NCBI RefSeq assembly: GCF_002116905.1
Contig: NZ_CP015118.1
Location: 5,208,001-5,272,000 of the forward strand
Length of the DNA stretch: 64,000 nucleotides
Direction: 5' to 3'
Source: Piscinibacter gummiphilus
Lineage (GTDB): Bacteria > Pseudomonadota > Gammaproteobacteria > Burkholderiales > Burkholderiaceae_C
Shown here: in pieces, positions 1 through 9,159 of the stretch
Layout of the letters: each line of letters starts with the position of its first letter
Position numbering within the stretch: position 1 is the stretch's first letter
Program-made: the position numbers and the translations under genes
Notes under the pieces: generated by a model
What the model was told of the DNA's origin: nothing
Database searches by the model: none
The model's input: the letters and a program-made list of their open reading frames with translations, nothing else

Positions 1-2014
1 CGAGGTACCGCCCCGCACCGGCCGGCGCGGCATCGAGGACGGCAAGCGTGCCGGGCTCCGGCGCGTGCCAGACGGGGACGTCGTCGCGTGGTGCCAGTGG
101 CTCCATCAGCGGAGCCGGCAGCGGCACACCGTCCGGCAGGTCGGCCCGCAGCCAGGGATCCTGCGCGATGTCGAGCAGGCGCTGCACCTGGGGGCGCGGC
201 AGGCGGCCGACACCGTCCGCCTGGTCCGCGAGCAGCGGCGGCAGCACGCGGCGCGCGAGCTGGTCCACGGCCGCGTTGCGGTCCTTCGCCTCGGCCACCG
301 CGAGGGCGCCGGCCAGGGCCGCGCGGTCGCGGTGGCGGGCGGGGTCGTCGAGCAGCGCCCGGAGCGGTGTGGCCACCGAGGCCATCGTGTCGGGCGCGAC
401 CAGTGCCCGGACGATCAGGGCCTGCGCCGCCAGCTCGCCGCCCGCGGCGTCGGCCCGGGCCAGCCACTCGGCCGCCTGCTCGCGGTGGCTGTCGAGCGGC
501 CACAGCACCCGCACCGCGTCGAGCCAGCGGCCCTCGTCGGCCAGCGACCGGGCCCAGCCCTCGGTCAGTTGCGCGGCCGCCTCGGGCCAGCGCTTGCGCA
601 GCTGCAGCACGGCCTGCGCGAACGACTGGTCGCGCCGGGCCACCACGACGGCACGCCGCCAGTCGCCGGAGAGGCACAGCAGGCGCACGATGGTGGCGGA
701 GTCCATGTCCCACTGGAGCGCGAGCTTGGCCGCCTGCTCGAAGCGCTGGTGGCGCTCGAGGTAGTCGAGCGCCTCCTGACGGGACTGCAGCAGCTCGGCC
801 AGCACGAACACGGCCTCGTCGATCTGCCCCGCGCGGTCGAGCCGCTCGAACGCGCGTCGGTACACCTGGCGCAGGTGGATCTCGAACGCATCGTCCACGC
901 CGATGCCGGTGCGCGCGCCACCGCCCCGCGGGCGGTCCAGCCGCAGGTCGTCCCGCGGCCCCGGCGTGCCGAAGGCCTGGCCGGCCGATGGTTCGCCGTC
1001 CTTCCCGAGCGGGATCGCGTGGCGCAGCGCCTCGCGCAGGTCGCCCTCGTCGAACATCTCGAGCATGCGCCGCAGGTAGGCCGCCTGCCGGAACCCGATC
1101 AGCGTCGACAGGCGCGAGGCGACGGCGAACCGGGCCAGCCACTGGCGCCATCGCTGTGGCACGGTGCGGGCCGTGCCGCGCGGGGGCACGTCGCCGTGGC
1201 CCGCCCCGCCCTGCCCTGCGGCGCCGGTGCCCTGGCCCGAGCCAGGTGCCGGTCGCGGCGACGCGGCCCCGACGGCCCGCGCGAACCCACGCATCGCCGT
1301 GTCCCACGCCCAGCGCGCCACCATGAAGACCAGCCAGGCCATCACGAGGGCGGTCACCAGCATCGCGAGGCTGCCGCGCGTTCCCTCGTCGGCCACGCCA
1401 CCGAGGAGCCAGGCCGCGAGCAGCACGCCGGCCAGGGCGGAGGGTCCGACGCCGGCCTTCGTCCACCACCCCGGCCGGCGCCTTTCGGCGAGCCGCTGCC
1501 GGAAGCGGTGCTGCTCGTCGCTGGCCGGCGGGAGGTCGAGGCCCAGCACGTCGCGAATGTCGCCCTCGGGGCGCGGCGGGTCGACGAGTTCGAGGACCGG
1601 GGCGAGCCCCTCGTCGTCGAAGGTGTCGTGCAGCGCGAAGGCCCCCACGTCCAGCCACGCCGCGGCATCGAGGGGCACGGCCTGCGCGAAGTGCAGCGGC
1701 ACGGCTTCGCCGCCGCGCACCACCACGAGGTCGCAGGCGGGCAGCGCGGCGCGTTCGTCCGCCGACAGTTCCGCGGTGCTCCAGAACATCCCGTCGCGCA
1801 CGACGGGCCATGCGCGCAGCGCACTGCAGTCGAGGGTCGCAGGCCCGGGCCAGCGCAGCAGGTCGCCTTCGGGGAAACGCAGCACCGTCGCGCCGCGGCG
1901 CCAGTGCGCGAGCACGAGGCCGGCGCGTTCGCCCTCGGTGAAGCGCCGGGCCGGCAGCCAGAGGCCCGCCACCGGCCGATGGCCTTGCAGCACCGGTTCG
2001 CGCACGTCAGTCAT
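1..2014 (-). CDS. bpX6-like membrane protein of a MoxR-vWA-beta-propeller system (C-terminus off window)
   Basis: About 671 residues are visible and the frame stays open to the left edge, so the C-terminus is missing. The ATG at 2014 lies just beyond the TGA (2007-2009) of the preceding gene, an 8-base overlap that points to translational coupling. The first 180 residues form a globular region rich in Trp and Arg. Two hydrophobic segments follow at about residues 186-205 and 213-235, then a Gly/Pro-rich linker, and then a long Ala/Leu-rich helical part resembling TPR-type repeats. By position beside MoxR and a propeller protein, and by overall look, I place it with the bpX6 proteins described for MoxR-vWA-beta-propeller ternary systems. 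The role is predicted for that class (conflict or stress response) and unproven. A generic membrane-anchored TPR protein is the alternative. Confidence 0.6.
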   Translation of the reverse strand, partial: MTDVREPVLQGHRPVAGLWLPARRFTEGERAGLVLAHWRRGATVLRFPEGDLLRWPGPATLDCSALRAWPVVRDGMFWSTAELSADERAALPACDLVVVRGGEAVPLHFAQAVPLDAAAWLDVGAFALHDTFDDEGLAPVLELVDPPRPEGDIRDVLGLDLPPASDEQHRFRQRLAERRRPGWWTKAGVGPSALAGVLLAAWLLGGVADEGTRGSLAMLVTALVMAWLVFMVARWAWDTAMRGFARAVGAASPRPAPGSGQGTGAAGQGGAGHGDVPPRGTARTVPQRWRQWLARFAVASRLSTLIGFRQAAYLRRMLEMFDEGDLREALRHAIPLGKDGEPSAGQAFGTPGPRDDLRLDRPRGGGARTGIGVDDAFEIHLRQVYRRAFERLDRAGQIDEAVFVLAELLQSRQEALDYLERHQRFEQAAKLALQWDMDSATIVRLLCLSGDWRRAVVVARRDQSFAQAVLQLRKRWPEAAAQLTEGWARSLADEGRWLDAVRVLWPLDSHREQAAEWLARADAAGGELAAQALIVRALVAPDTMASVATPLRALLDDPARHRDRAALAGALAVAEAKDRNAAVDQLARRVLPPLLADQADGVGRLPRPQVQRLLDIAQDPWLRADLPDGVPLPAPLMEPLAPRDDVPVWHAPEPGTLAVLDAAPAGAGRYL

Positions 2015-3806
2015 CCCGGCCCTCCTCGCCGCTGCGCACCCTCAGCAGCACGGCGTTCTCGGGCACCGAAAACACCACCAGCGCGCGGTCCACCGTGAGC
2101 AGCGCCACGCGGCCCGACTCGGCATGCACCGACTGGCGCTCGATGGTTTCCGGCGAGCTCCACACGGTGCGGAATCCCGTCGGGCCGATGAGCAACAGGT
2201 CGCGGCGTGACGGGCTCAGGGCGACCAGCACCGAGCCGCGGCCCCCCGGCGCCGCCGTGAGTCCGAAGACGACGGCCCGCGTGGGCTCCGAGCGCCACAC
2301 GACCGGCGGCGCGCCGCCCTCGACGGGTTCGTGCACGTCCCACACCGCCGTGAAGTCGGCCGCGACCCCGCGGACGGCACAGCCGCCGAACCCGTTCCGC
2401 CAGCGGCTGGCCGGCCCGATCAGGACCGACACCCCCTCGCCGGAGCGCACCGGACCGAGCGGGTGCGTGACCTGCACGCGCGCCCCGGTGTCGGACACGA
2501 AGGCCTTCAACACCCCCTGCTCTTCGGCCACGAACGCGAAGCGGCTGTGGTCGATCGCGGCGACGGCGTGCACCTCCTTCGCGCGCAGCATCGGCCCGCG
2601 CACCGGCGGCCCGGCCCAGAAGACCAGGCGGCGGGACGCGTCGAGCACGAACACCGACGAGCCCATCATGAACGCGTCGAGCCAGCGGCCGACCTGGGGC
2701 GGCGCATGGAAGTGCTCGCGTTCCGGCCGGGGCACCACACCGATCTGGCTCTGCCAGAACCGCAGCAGGCCGCCACCCGGGGCCGACAGCAGCAGCACCA
2801 GCTGCTTGCCCCTCATGGCCCCGGCCAGCGGCTCGCTGCCGGCGGACCAGCTGAGCGTCCGGGTGCGGCCGCGTGCCGGCTCGCCCAGGGCGTTCAACGG
2901 GAAGACCGACACGGCCGTGCCTTCGAGCAGCGGCACCACGACGTAGCGTCCGTCGTCCGAGAACAGCGGAGCGATGCGGATGGACAGCCGGTCGGACCGG
3001 AAGCTGCGGGCCTTGGGCACCGGCATGCCCTGGAACCGTCCCTTGAGCAGCAGCACGGACGTGTCCGCGTCGCCGAGCGGCAGTTCGGCGCGGCGGGTCG
3101 CACCGGGGCGGCCCACCTCCACGTCGAGCGAGTCGTCGAACAGCGCGGGTCGCACCCACGCCAGGTGCGTGGCCGTGTCGTGCCGCCGGGGCCCGGGCCC
3201 CACGTGCCAGCATTCACCGAAGTCCATCGCCTCGAGCACCGGTGACCATGCCTGCGCGCCGGCCGGACCGCCGGCGTCGTACGTGCGGGCGCCCAGGAGC
3301 GCGAGCAGGTCCTCCGGCCGCAGCGCGTCGTGCAGCACGCCGGGCTGCTGCAGCACGCCCCAGCGGAAGGTGCCGCCGGCGGCCACGGCGCGGCGCGCGA
3401 GCAGGATCCACAGCGCCAGCTGCACGAGCCGCGGTGCCCCGAGCTGGCGCGGTCCGGCATCGAACAGGGCCACGATCAGGCGCTGCGGCCGGCGCCCGCG
3501 CGGCTGCGGTGCGAGGAACAGGTGCTCGCCGCTGGCCGCGCGGCGAAGGAACTCGTCCGGCACGTCGGCGGCCAGCAGCCATTCGGACGTGAGCAGGCGT
3601 TCGTACGGCCCGCGGCGACGCAGGTCGCCCAGCCCGTCGGGCTCCTCGGCCCCGGCCGCACGCCGGCCCTCGAACCGGCCGACCAGGGGGTCGAGCCGGG
3701 CCAGGATGTCCCCGAGCGACACGGCCAGCTCGGGTGCGAACCAGTCCAACCACGGGAACCAGGGCCGCAGGGTCTCGGGCAGCGAGGCGGTGGTGGCGGC
3801 CGTCAT
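2007..3806 (-). CDS. vWA-like and beta-propeller protein of the MoxR ternary system
   Basis: This 599-residue protein has no signal peptide. Residues 1-100 are a variable N-terminus. Residues 108-160 look like a von Willebrand A core, with a strand leading into FDAGPRQLG (115-123) where a MIDAS motif would sit; the DxSxS pattern is not conserved, so metal binding is doubtful. From about residue 250 to the end there are repeated short beta-strand units with Gly/Asp turns, consistent with a beta-propeller. The gene begins in the ATGA overlap with the bpX5-like gene upstream and overlaps the bpX6-like gene downstream, so the set is probably one transcript. In such systems the MoxR ATPase is thought to remodel the vWA partner while the propeller recognises a target; that is family knowledge, and no direct function is visible here. 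Confidence 0.6.
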   Translation of the reverse strand: MTAATTASLPETLRPWFPWLDWFAPELAVSLGDILARLDPLVGRFEGRRAAGAEEPDGLGDLRRRGPYERLLTSEWLLAADVPDEFLRRAASGEHLFLAPQPRGRRPQRLIVALFDAGPRQLGAPRLVQLALWILLARRAVAAGGTFRWGVLQQPGVLHDALRPEDLLALLGARTYDAGGPAGAQAWSPVLEAMDFGECWHVGPGPRRHDTATHLAWVRPALFDDSLDVEVGRPGATRRAELPLGDADTSVLLLKGRFQGMPVPKARSFRSDRLSIRIAPLFSDDGRYVVVPLLEGTAVSVFPLNALGEPARGRTRTLSWSAGSEPLAGAMRGKQLVLLLSAPGGGLLRFWQSQIGVVPRPEREHFHAPPQVGRWLDAFMMGSSVFVLDASRRLVFWAGPPVRGPMLRAKEVHAVAAIDHSRFAFVAEEQGVLKAFVSDTGARVQVTHPLGPVRSGEGVSVLIGPASRWRNGFGGCAVRGVAADFTAVWDVHEPVEGGAPPVVWRSEPTRAVVFGLTAAPGGRGSVLVALSPSRRDLLLIGPTGFRTVWSSPETIERQSVHAESGRVALLTVDRALVVFSVPENAVLLRVRSGEEGRDD

Positions 3807-4234
3807 CGGTCACGCCACCGTTCGGCCCAGGCGGCCAGCGGCGCCTGGGGCCAGGGGCGCTGCCGATCGAGCGGCACGGCCACCGACGGGCGCGGCCACA
3901 GCAGCAGCGGCGTGCGCCGGTGCGCGGCGGCCAGCGCGCGCTCCAGCAGGTCGAGCGGCACGTCGGGCTCCCACAGCGTGGGCAGCCACAGGGCCGGCGC
4001 CTCGCGGCGCGGGGCGGCGTAGGCCACGCCGTCCACCCACGGCAGGTCGGCCTCGGCGCCGAACAGCACCAGCACGTCGCGTCCCGCCGTGGCCTGCAGC
4101 CGGGCCTGCGAGGCCTCGGGCAAGGTCGCCACCCGGGCGCCGAGGCGCGGCGCCACGTCGCCCCAGGCCACGACGGCCTGAGGCGCGGGTGCGTCGGCGC
4201 AGGCGCGCCAGCGGCAGGGCAGCCCGGGGTTCAA
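3803..4234 (-). CDS. small bpX5-like protein of the MoxR ternary system
   Basis: This is a 143-residue protein. The frame has no ATG after the MoxR stop codon; the best start is TTG at 4234, 7 bases after that stop, and its own TGA (3803-3805) overlaps the next ATG as ATGA. The sequence is rich in Pro, Trp, Ala and Arg, with a Rossmann-like run of strands (RDVLVLFGAEADLPWVDG) and a Trp-rich centre (LWLPTLWEPDVPLDLLERAL). Position and character fit the bpX5 domain reported in MoxR-vWA-beta-propeller ternary systems. No catalytic motif is visible. The reading frame is supported by the tight coupling on both sides and by third-position G/C bias. A longer form starting at 4507 would overlap MoxR by 266 bases and looks wrong, because its first part is low-complexity Arg/Ser. 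Confidence 0.55.
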   Translation of the reverse strand: MNPGLPCRWRACADAPAPQAVVAWGDVAPRLGARVATLPEASQARLQATAGRDVLVLFGAEADLPWVDGVAYAAPRREAPALWLPTLWEPDVPLDLLERALAAAHRRTPLLLWPRPSVAVPLDRQRPWPQAPLAAWAERWRDR

Positions 4235-4241
4235 CGGGCGC

Positions 4242-5363
4242 TCACGCGGCCACGGCCAGCAGCGCCGCGAGCGAACGGCGGCACTCGGCCAGCTCCGCGG
4301 GCAAGGCGTCGGCGTGGAAGTTGGCGTCGATCTCGCGCAGCAGCGCCTCGGCCTCGGCCGTGCGCCCGGCCTCCGCGGACCCGAGGCAGCGCCGGGCCCC
4401 GTCGACCAGCCGGCCCACGCGCGACATCGGCTGCATCGACGCGGCCTCGACCGCGCTGAAGAGGTGCGGGTGCGTCGCGTGAGCGAGCTGCTCCTTGAGC
4501 ACGTCACGGGCGCTGTGCTGGGCCTCCTTCGTGGGCAGCACGTAGAGCAGCGGCCAGAGGTCCGCCGGCCCCGCCTCCCGCCGGCCGGCGAGCACCGCGG
4601 CGGCCGCGATCAGGCGCTGCGACTTCACGATGCGCCGGTCCGAGAGGTGCACCCCGGCACGCCGCAGATCCCGCACCGCCTCGGCGAGCACAGGCCGGAC
4701 CGCCTCGAGCTGGACGTCGTGCAGCGTGCGGCAGAGGGTGTCCAGGTGCACGAGCCCGGCGGGGGTCGCGGCCGGCGCGGCGTCCGACCGCCAGCCGCCC
4801 GCGAGCATCGCCTCGAGCTGGTGGTCGGGCACCGGTTCCACGAACAGGTGCAGCAGGAAGCGGTCGGCGAACGCGGCCAGCCCCTCGTCGTCGGGCAGCG
4901 CGTTGGCCGCCCCGACGGCCACGCGCAGCGGGCAGTCGACCTGCGTGTGCCCGCGCCGGAAGCGGCGTTCGTTGAGCACGCCGAGCAGCGTGTTGAGGAT
5001 GGCGGTGGAGCCGAGGAACACCTCGTCGAGGAAGGCCACGTCGGCCTCGGGCAGCATGCCGGTGACGTCGGTCTCGACGGTGCCTTCGCGCAGCTTGCGC
5101 AGGTCCACCGGCCCGAACAGCTCCGAGGGTTCGGTGAAGCGGCCGAGGAGGTATTCGAAGTAGCGCCCACCGAGCGCCTGGGCGACACGGCGCACGACCG
5201 CGCTCTTCGCCGTGCCCGGCGGCCCGATCACGAGCAGGTGTTCGCCGGCCACCGCGGCCAGCACGATCAGTTCGGCGAGCTGGTCGCGCCCGACGAGTCC
5301 GGCGGTGGCCGCCTGGATGCCGTTGCGGACGTGACGGGCGGAGTCCTGGAGGGTCGAGGTCAT
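4242..5363 (-). CDS. MoxR family AAA+ ATPase
   Basis: This is a 373-residue cytoplasmic AAA+ ATPase. Walker A is GPPGTAKS (47-54) and Walker B is VAFLDEVF (109-116), followed by LLGVLNERRFRRG, typical of MoxR/RavA-type ATPases. The N-terminal segment and the GRYFEYLLGRFTEPSELFGP stretch after Walker A are also characteristic. It is the first gene of a four-gene minus-strand unit, so it probably drives ATP-dependent remodelling of the vWA/propeller partner encoded two genes downstream. RavA-ViaA and the MoxR-vWA methanol dehydrogenase chaperones are the known paradigm. The ATG at 5363 is the only sensible start, and the upstream region is shared with a divergent histidine kinase gene. Family assignment is secure; the client is unknown. 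Confidence 0.9.
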   Translation of the reverse strand: MTSTLQDSARHVRNGIQAATAGLVGRDQLAELIVLAAVAGEHLLVIGPPGTAKSAVVRRVAQALGGRYFEYLLGRFTEPSELFGPVDLRKLREGTVETDVTGMLPEADVAFLDEVFLGSTAILNTLLGVLNERRFRRGHTQVDCPLRVAVGAANALPDDEGLAAFADRFLLHLFVEPVPDHQLEAMLAGGWRSDAAPAATPAGLVHLDTLCRTLHDVQLEAVRPVLAEAVRDLRRAGVHLSDRRIVKSQRLIAAAAVLAGRREAGPADLWPLLYVLPTKEAQHSARDVLKEQLAHATHPHLFSAVEAASMQPMSRVGRLVDGARRCLGSAEAGRTAEAEALLREIDANFHADALPAELAECRRSLAALLAVAA

Positions 5364-5526
5364 GTCGGGGCCGGGGTGAAAACACCAGTTTGCCAGAGGG
5401 TCGCGAACGGCCGGCTCCCTCCGAAGCGGGACATGGCGGCGCCCGCCGGCAGTCTGCGCGGGTGGTTAGGTGGTAGGCTCTGCCCGCGGCACAACCGCGC
5501 CCACGAGCCCCGACATTCCCACCCCG

Positions 5527-8500
5527 ATGACCTCAGCGCCTACCAGCCCTCGGCCGCACTGGGTGTTCGCCCTCGTGGGGACGACGCTGGCCTACGCGCT
5601 GATGGGGTGGGCGGCCCTGTGGCTGGCCATCCCGCCCGGCTACGCCTCCCCGCTGTATCCGGCCACCGGCGTCGCGCTGGCCTGCGTGCTGACGTATGGC
5701 AACCGCGTGCTGCCCGGCGTCGCCCTCGGCGCCTTCCTCGTCAACATCACGCTCGGGCCCGACCGGTCGCTCGGGCCCACGGCGTTCGTGGCGCTGCCGG
5801 CCGTCATCGCGTGTGGTGCGGCCCTGCAGGCCTGGCTCGCGTCCGTGCTGATCCGCCGCCACGTGCACCAGCCGCTCACGCTCAGCGAGCCGCGGGACGT
5901 CGCGCTCTTCTTCGGCATCGGGGCGGTCGTCACCGGCCTCACCAGCTCCAGCATCGCCAGCATCGCACTGTGGGCGCTGGCCGGCCAGTCCGGGTCCTCC
6001 TTGCTGCTCACCTGGTGGAGCTGGGCCACCGGCGACGCGCTCGGCATGCTGACGGCCACGCCCATCGTCCTCAGCTGGATCGGACACCCGCGCAGCGAGT
6101 GGGACTCCCGCCGCTGGACGGTCGGAGCCACGATGTTCGTCGCCACGCTGCTGATGGCGATGTCCATCAAGCAGGTCGACCAGTGGGAGCAGTCGCGGGT
6201 GCAGACCGCCTTCGAGCGCGATGCGCTGCACGCCACGTCGAACCTGTCCTCGCAACTCGAGTTCCCCATGCACGCACTGGAAGCGCTGCGCGGCGTGTTC
6301 ATCGCCTCGGAGAGCGTGACCCGCGAGGAGATGCGCCGCGCCGTCGCGGCCTGGGTCAGCCCCGACAGCCACCTCCATGCGATGGGCTGGAGCGAGGTGA
6401 TCCGGCGCGGCCAGTCGGCCGACTACCAGGCCAGCGTCGCCGCCTACGACCTGCCCGGCTTCAAGGTGTTCGACCGCGCCGACTCCACCTTCCCGGTGCG
6501 CGACGACGACCGCATGGTGGTGATCCGCTACATCGAGCCGATGCGCGGCAACGCCGCGGCGCTCGGGGTCAACACACGCTCGATCCCCGCCGCCCGCGCG
6601 GCCGTGGACATCGCGATCCGCACCGACAGCCCCGCGGCGACAGCCGGCTTCCGCGTGACGCAGGAGACGGGCTCGCAGGCCGCCGTCGTGATCTACCAGG
6701 CCATCTACAAGGGCACGCCCCGCTCACCCTCGGAGCGGGTCGAGGCGGTGCAGGGGGTGGTGTTCGTCACCGTGCGCATGGACGACGCGCTCGCCGCCTT
6801 CCGCAAGACACTGCCGCCCTACCTGCGCATCTGCATCATCGACACCGACACCGTGGCCGTGCGGCGCGTGCTCGCCGGCCCGCCGGGCTGCGACACCGAG
6901 GCGAGCGACCTGTCGTTCACCCGCGCGCTCGGCTTCGCCGACCGCAAGTGGAACCTGCGCGTGCTCGCCACGCGCAACGACATGCCCGACGCGCGCGCCC
7001 GCAACGCGCTGCTCTTCTCGGTGATCGGCCTGCTGGCCACCGCGATGCTCGGCACGCTGCTGCTCACGGTCACCGGCCGGGCCCGCCGCATCGAGACGGC
7101 GGTGAAGGAACGCACGCTCGCGCTGCAGCGAGAGATCGTCGAACGCGAGCGCACCGAGGCCGAGCTGCGCGAGAGCGAGCAGCGCTTCCGCAACATCCTG
7201 AACCACGTGCCCATCGGCGTGGTCTACACGGACCTGCGCGGCAACATCAAGCAGGTCAACCCGCGTTTCTGCGAGCTGACGGGGTACGCCAGCGACGACC
7301 TCGCCCAGCTCAACCAGTCGCACGTCATCCACCCGGAAGACCGCGTGCAGGAGATCGAGCTGACGCAGCAGCTGGTGCGCGGCGACATCCCGATGTTCCG
7401 GCGCCAGGCCCGCTACGTCACGCGCGACGGCCGCATCGTGTGGGTGCAGGCGGTGGTGTCGCTGCTCCGCCTGCCGTCGGGGGAGCCGTACCGCATCGTG
7501 GGCGTCGTGGAAGACATCACCGAACACCTGAAGCTCGCCGAGGCCGAACGCGCGCGGTCCCTCGCCGAGGCGGCCAACCTCGCGAAGAGCGAGTTCCTCT
7601 CGCGCATGAGCCACGAGCTGCGCACGCCGCTGAACGCGATGCTCGGCTTCGCGCAGTTGCTCGAACTCGACCAGACGCACCCGCTGCCCGCGGTGCAGCG
7701 CCCGTGGGTCGCGCAGATCCAGGGTGCCGGCTGGCACCTGCTCGACATGATCAACGACGTGCTCGACCTGTCGCGCATCGAATCCGGCACGCTGAGCCTG
7801 CAGGTGCAGACGCTCGACCTGGCGGAGCTCCTCGCCGCCACCCTCGCGCTGGTGGAGCGCGACGCGCAGCGCCGCGACATCGTCGTCACGCAGGACATCC
7901 CCGAACACGTCACGCGGCTCAAGGGCGACGCCACGCGCGTCAAGCAGATCCTCACGAACCTGCTGAGCAACGCGGTCAAGTACAACGCGGACAGCGGCCG
8001 CATCCACATCGCCGCCCGCCTGCTGCACCGAGACAGCATCGAGATCACCGTCACCGACACCGGCCTCGGCATGACGGAAGAGCAGCTGTCTCAGTTGTTC
8101 CAGCCGTTCAACCGCCTCGGCCGCGAGCGTTCGGGCCAGGAGGGCACCGGCATCGGCCTCGTCATCAGCCAGCGGCTGGCCGAGCTGATGGGCGGGTCGC
8201 TGCGGGCCCGCAGCGTGGCCGGCGAAGGCTCGTCGTTCATCCTGACCCTGCCCCGCGCGGGCGAGGTCACCGAGCGCCCGCTCGACGCCGAACCGTCGCG
8301 TCCCTCCATCAGCGACTACCACCAGCGGGTGGTCCACTACGTCGAGGACAACGAGACGAACGTCGAGGTGATGCGCGGGGTGCTCTCGCGCCGGCCGCAG
8401 GTGCGCCTCGACGTGTCCATCACCGGGCTCGACGGGTTGGCCTCGATCCGGGCCGACCGCCCCGACCTGATCCTGCTCGACATGCACCTGCCCGACATCG

Positions 8501-8709
8501 ACGGGCTGGAACTGCTGCGCCACCTGAAGTCCGACCCGTCCACGGCGGACATCCCGGTGGTCGCGGTCTCGGCCGACGCGCTGGCGTCCCAGATCGAGGC
8601 CGCGATCCAGGCGGGCGCGCAGCAGTACCTGACGAAGCCGATCAGCGTGTCCGAACTGCTGGCGGTGGTGGACGCGGTGCTCGAGGACGCCGAGACCAAG
8701 TTCGGCTGA
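5527..8709 (+). CDS. hybrid sensor histidine kinase (MASE1-CHASE-PAS-HisKA-HATPase-REC)
   Basis: This is a membrane-bound hybrid kinase of 1060 residues from the ATG at 5527; an in-frame start at 5470 would add 19 poorly constrained residues. In order it has about eight hydrophobic segments (MASE1-like, roughly 1-220), an extracytoplasmic CHASE domain (about 230-480), a further membrane segment, a PAS domain (NILNHVPIGVVYTDLRGN), HisKA with phospho-acceptor His696 in SHELRTPLN, a HATPase with LLSNAVKYN, DTGLGM and GTGIGL, and a receiver domain with Asp985 in LLDMHLPD and the lysine of YLTKPI. All kinase and receiver key residues are present. It diverges from the MoxR cassette. No response regulator with an output domain is encoded nearby, so its partner must lie elsewhere. 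The ligand is unknown. Confidence 0.9.
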   Translation: MTSAPTSPRPHWVFALVGTTLAYALMGWAALWLAIPPGYASPLYPATGVALACVLTYGNRVLPGVALGAFLVNITLGPDRSLGPTAFVALPAVIACGAALQAWLASVLIRRHVHQPLTLSEPRDVALFFGIGAVVTGLTSSSIASIALWALAGQSGSSLLLTWWSWATGDALGMLTATPIVLSWIGHPRSEWDSRRWTVGATMFVATLLMAMSIKQVDQWEQSRVQTAFERDALHATSNLSSQLEFPMHALEALRGVFIASESVTREEMRRAVAAWVSPDSHLHAMGWSEVIRRGQSADYQASVAAYDLPGFKVFDRADSTFPVRDDDRMVVIRYIEPMRGNAAALGVNTRSIPAARAAVDIAIRTDSPAATAGFRVTQETGSQAAVVIYQAIYKGTPRSPSERVEAVQGVVFVTVRMDDALAAFRKTLPPYLRICIIDTDTVAVRRVLAGPPGCDTEASDLSFTRALGFADRKWNLRVLATRNDMPDARARNALLFSVIGLLATAMLGTLLLTVTGRARRIETAVKERTLALQREIVERERTEAELRESEQRFRNILNHVPIGVVYTDLRGNIKQVNPRFCELTGYASDDLAQLNQSHVIHPEDRVQEIELTQQLVRGDIPMFRRQARYVTRDGRIVWVQAVVSLLRLPSGEPYRIVGVVEDITEHLKLAEAERARSLAEAANLAKSEFLSRMSHELRTPLNAMLGFAQLLELDQTHPLPAVQRPWVAQIQGAGWHLLDMINDVLDLSRIESGTLSLQVQTLDLAELLAATLALVERDAQRRDIVVTQDIPEHVTRLKGDATRVKQILTNLLSNAVKYNADSGRIHIAARLLHRDSIEITVTDTGLGMTEEQLSQLFQPFNRLGRERSGQEGTGIGLVISQRLAELMGGSLRARSVAGEGSSFILTLPRAGEVTERPLDAEPSRPSISDYHQRVVHYVEDNETNVEVMRGVLSRRPQVRLDVSITGLDGLASIRADRPDLILLDMHLPDIDGLELLRHLKSDPSTADIPVVAVSADALASQIEAAIQAGAQQYLTKPISVSELLAVVDAVLEDAETKFG

Positions 8710-8721
8710 GGTCCCGCGCGG

Positions 8722-9066
8722 TCAGCCCCCGGTGCGCTTGACGGTGCGGCCCTGCTGCTTCAGCTTGTCCATCACCAGCACCACGTGGTCGCCCTGCAGT
8801 TCGACCACGCCGTCCTTGACCGTGCCGCCGGTCCCACAGGTCGCCTTCATCGCCTTCGCCCAGGCCGTCAGCTCCGGTTCGGCAAGGCCCAGGCCCTTGA
8901 CCAGCGTCACGCCCTTGCCGGCCCGGCCCTTGGTTTCGCGCGAGACCCGCACGGCGCCGTCCGGGAACGTGGAGACGGCGGCGGCCGCCTTGCAGGTGCA
9001 GGCGGAGGCGGGCTGGCGGCACGTGGGACACATGCGGCCGGCATCGGTGGAGTAGACGAGGCTCAT
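8722..9066 (-). CDS. SUI1/eIF1-family translation factor (YciH-like)
   Basis: This 114-residue protein begins at the ATG at 9066 (MSLVYSTDAG); the frame stays open further upstream, but that part is low quality. A small CPTC...CTC cysteine cluster near residues 13-25 is followed by the SUI1 fold, with the characteristic KGRAGKGVTLVKGL and TCGTGGTVKDGVVELQGDH stretches. In bacteria this family (YciH) resembles eukaryotic eIF1 and is thought to influence start-site selection on a minority of mRNAs. It converges on the histidine kinase with only 12 bases between the stop codons. Family assignment is secure; the cellular role is poorly known. Confidence 0.9.
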   Translation of the reverse strand: MSLVYSTDAGRMCPTCRQPASACTCKAAAAVSTFPDGAVRVSRETKGRAGKGVTLVKGLGLAEPELTAWAKAMKATCGTGGTVKDGVVELQGDHVVLVMDKLKQQGRTVKRTGG

Positions 9067-9159
9067 GGGGGGATTGTCGCGTGTCGGAAGGCGCTGACGC
9101 CGGATCGCGGTGGCCTGGGGGTAGGCGCTGCCCGCACCGGCGCGCAGGATGGTCGAGGA

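Noticed and set aside
65..2098. A plus-strand frame of 677 codons at the left end
   Set aside because: Antisense to the bpX6-like gene, without recognisable domains; the minus frame is coupled to its upstream neighbour.
4314..8741. A plus-strand open frame of about 1475 codons covering MoxR and the kinase
   Set aside because: It runs antisense to MoxR and in a wrong frame through the kinase; the sequence is low-complexity His/Arg/Ala and the kinase and MoxR frames carry all the motifs.
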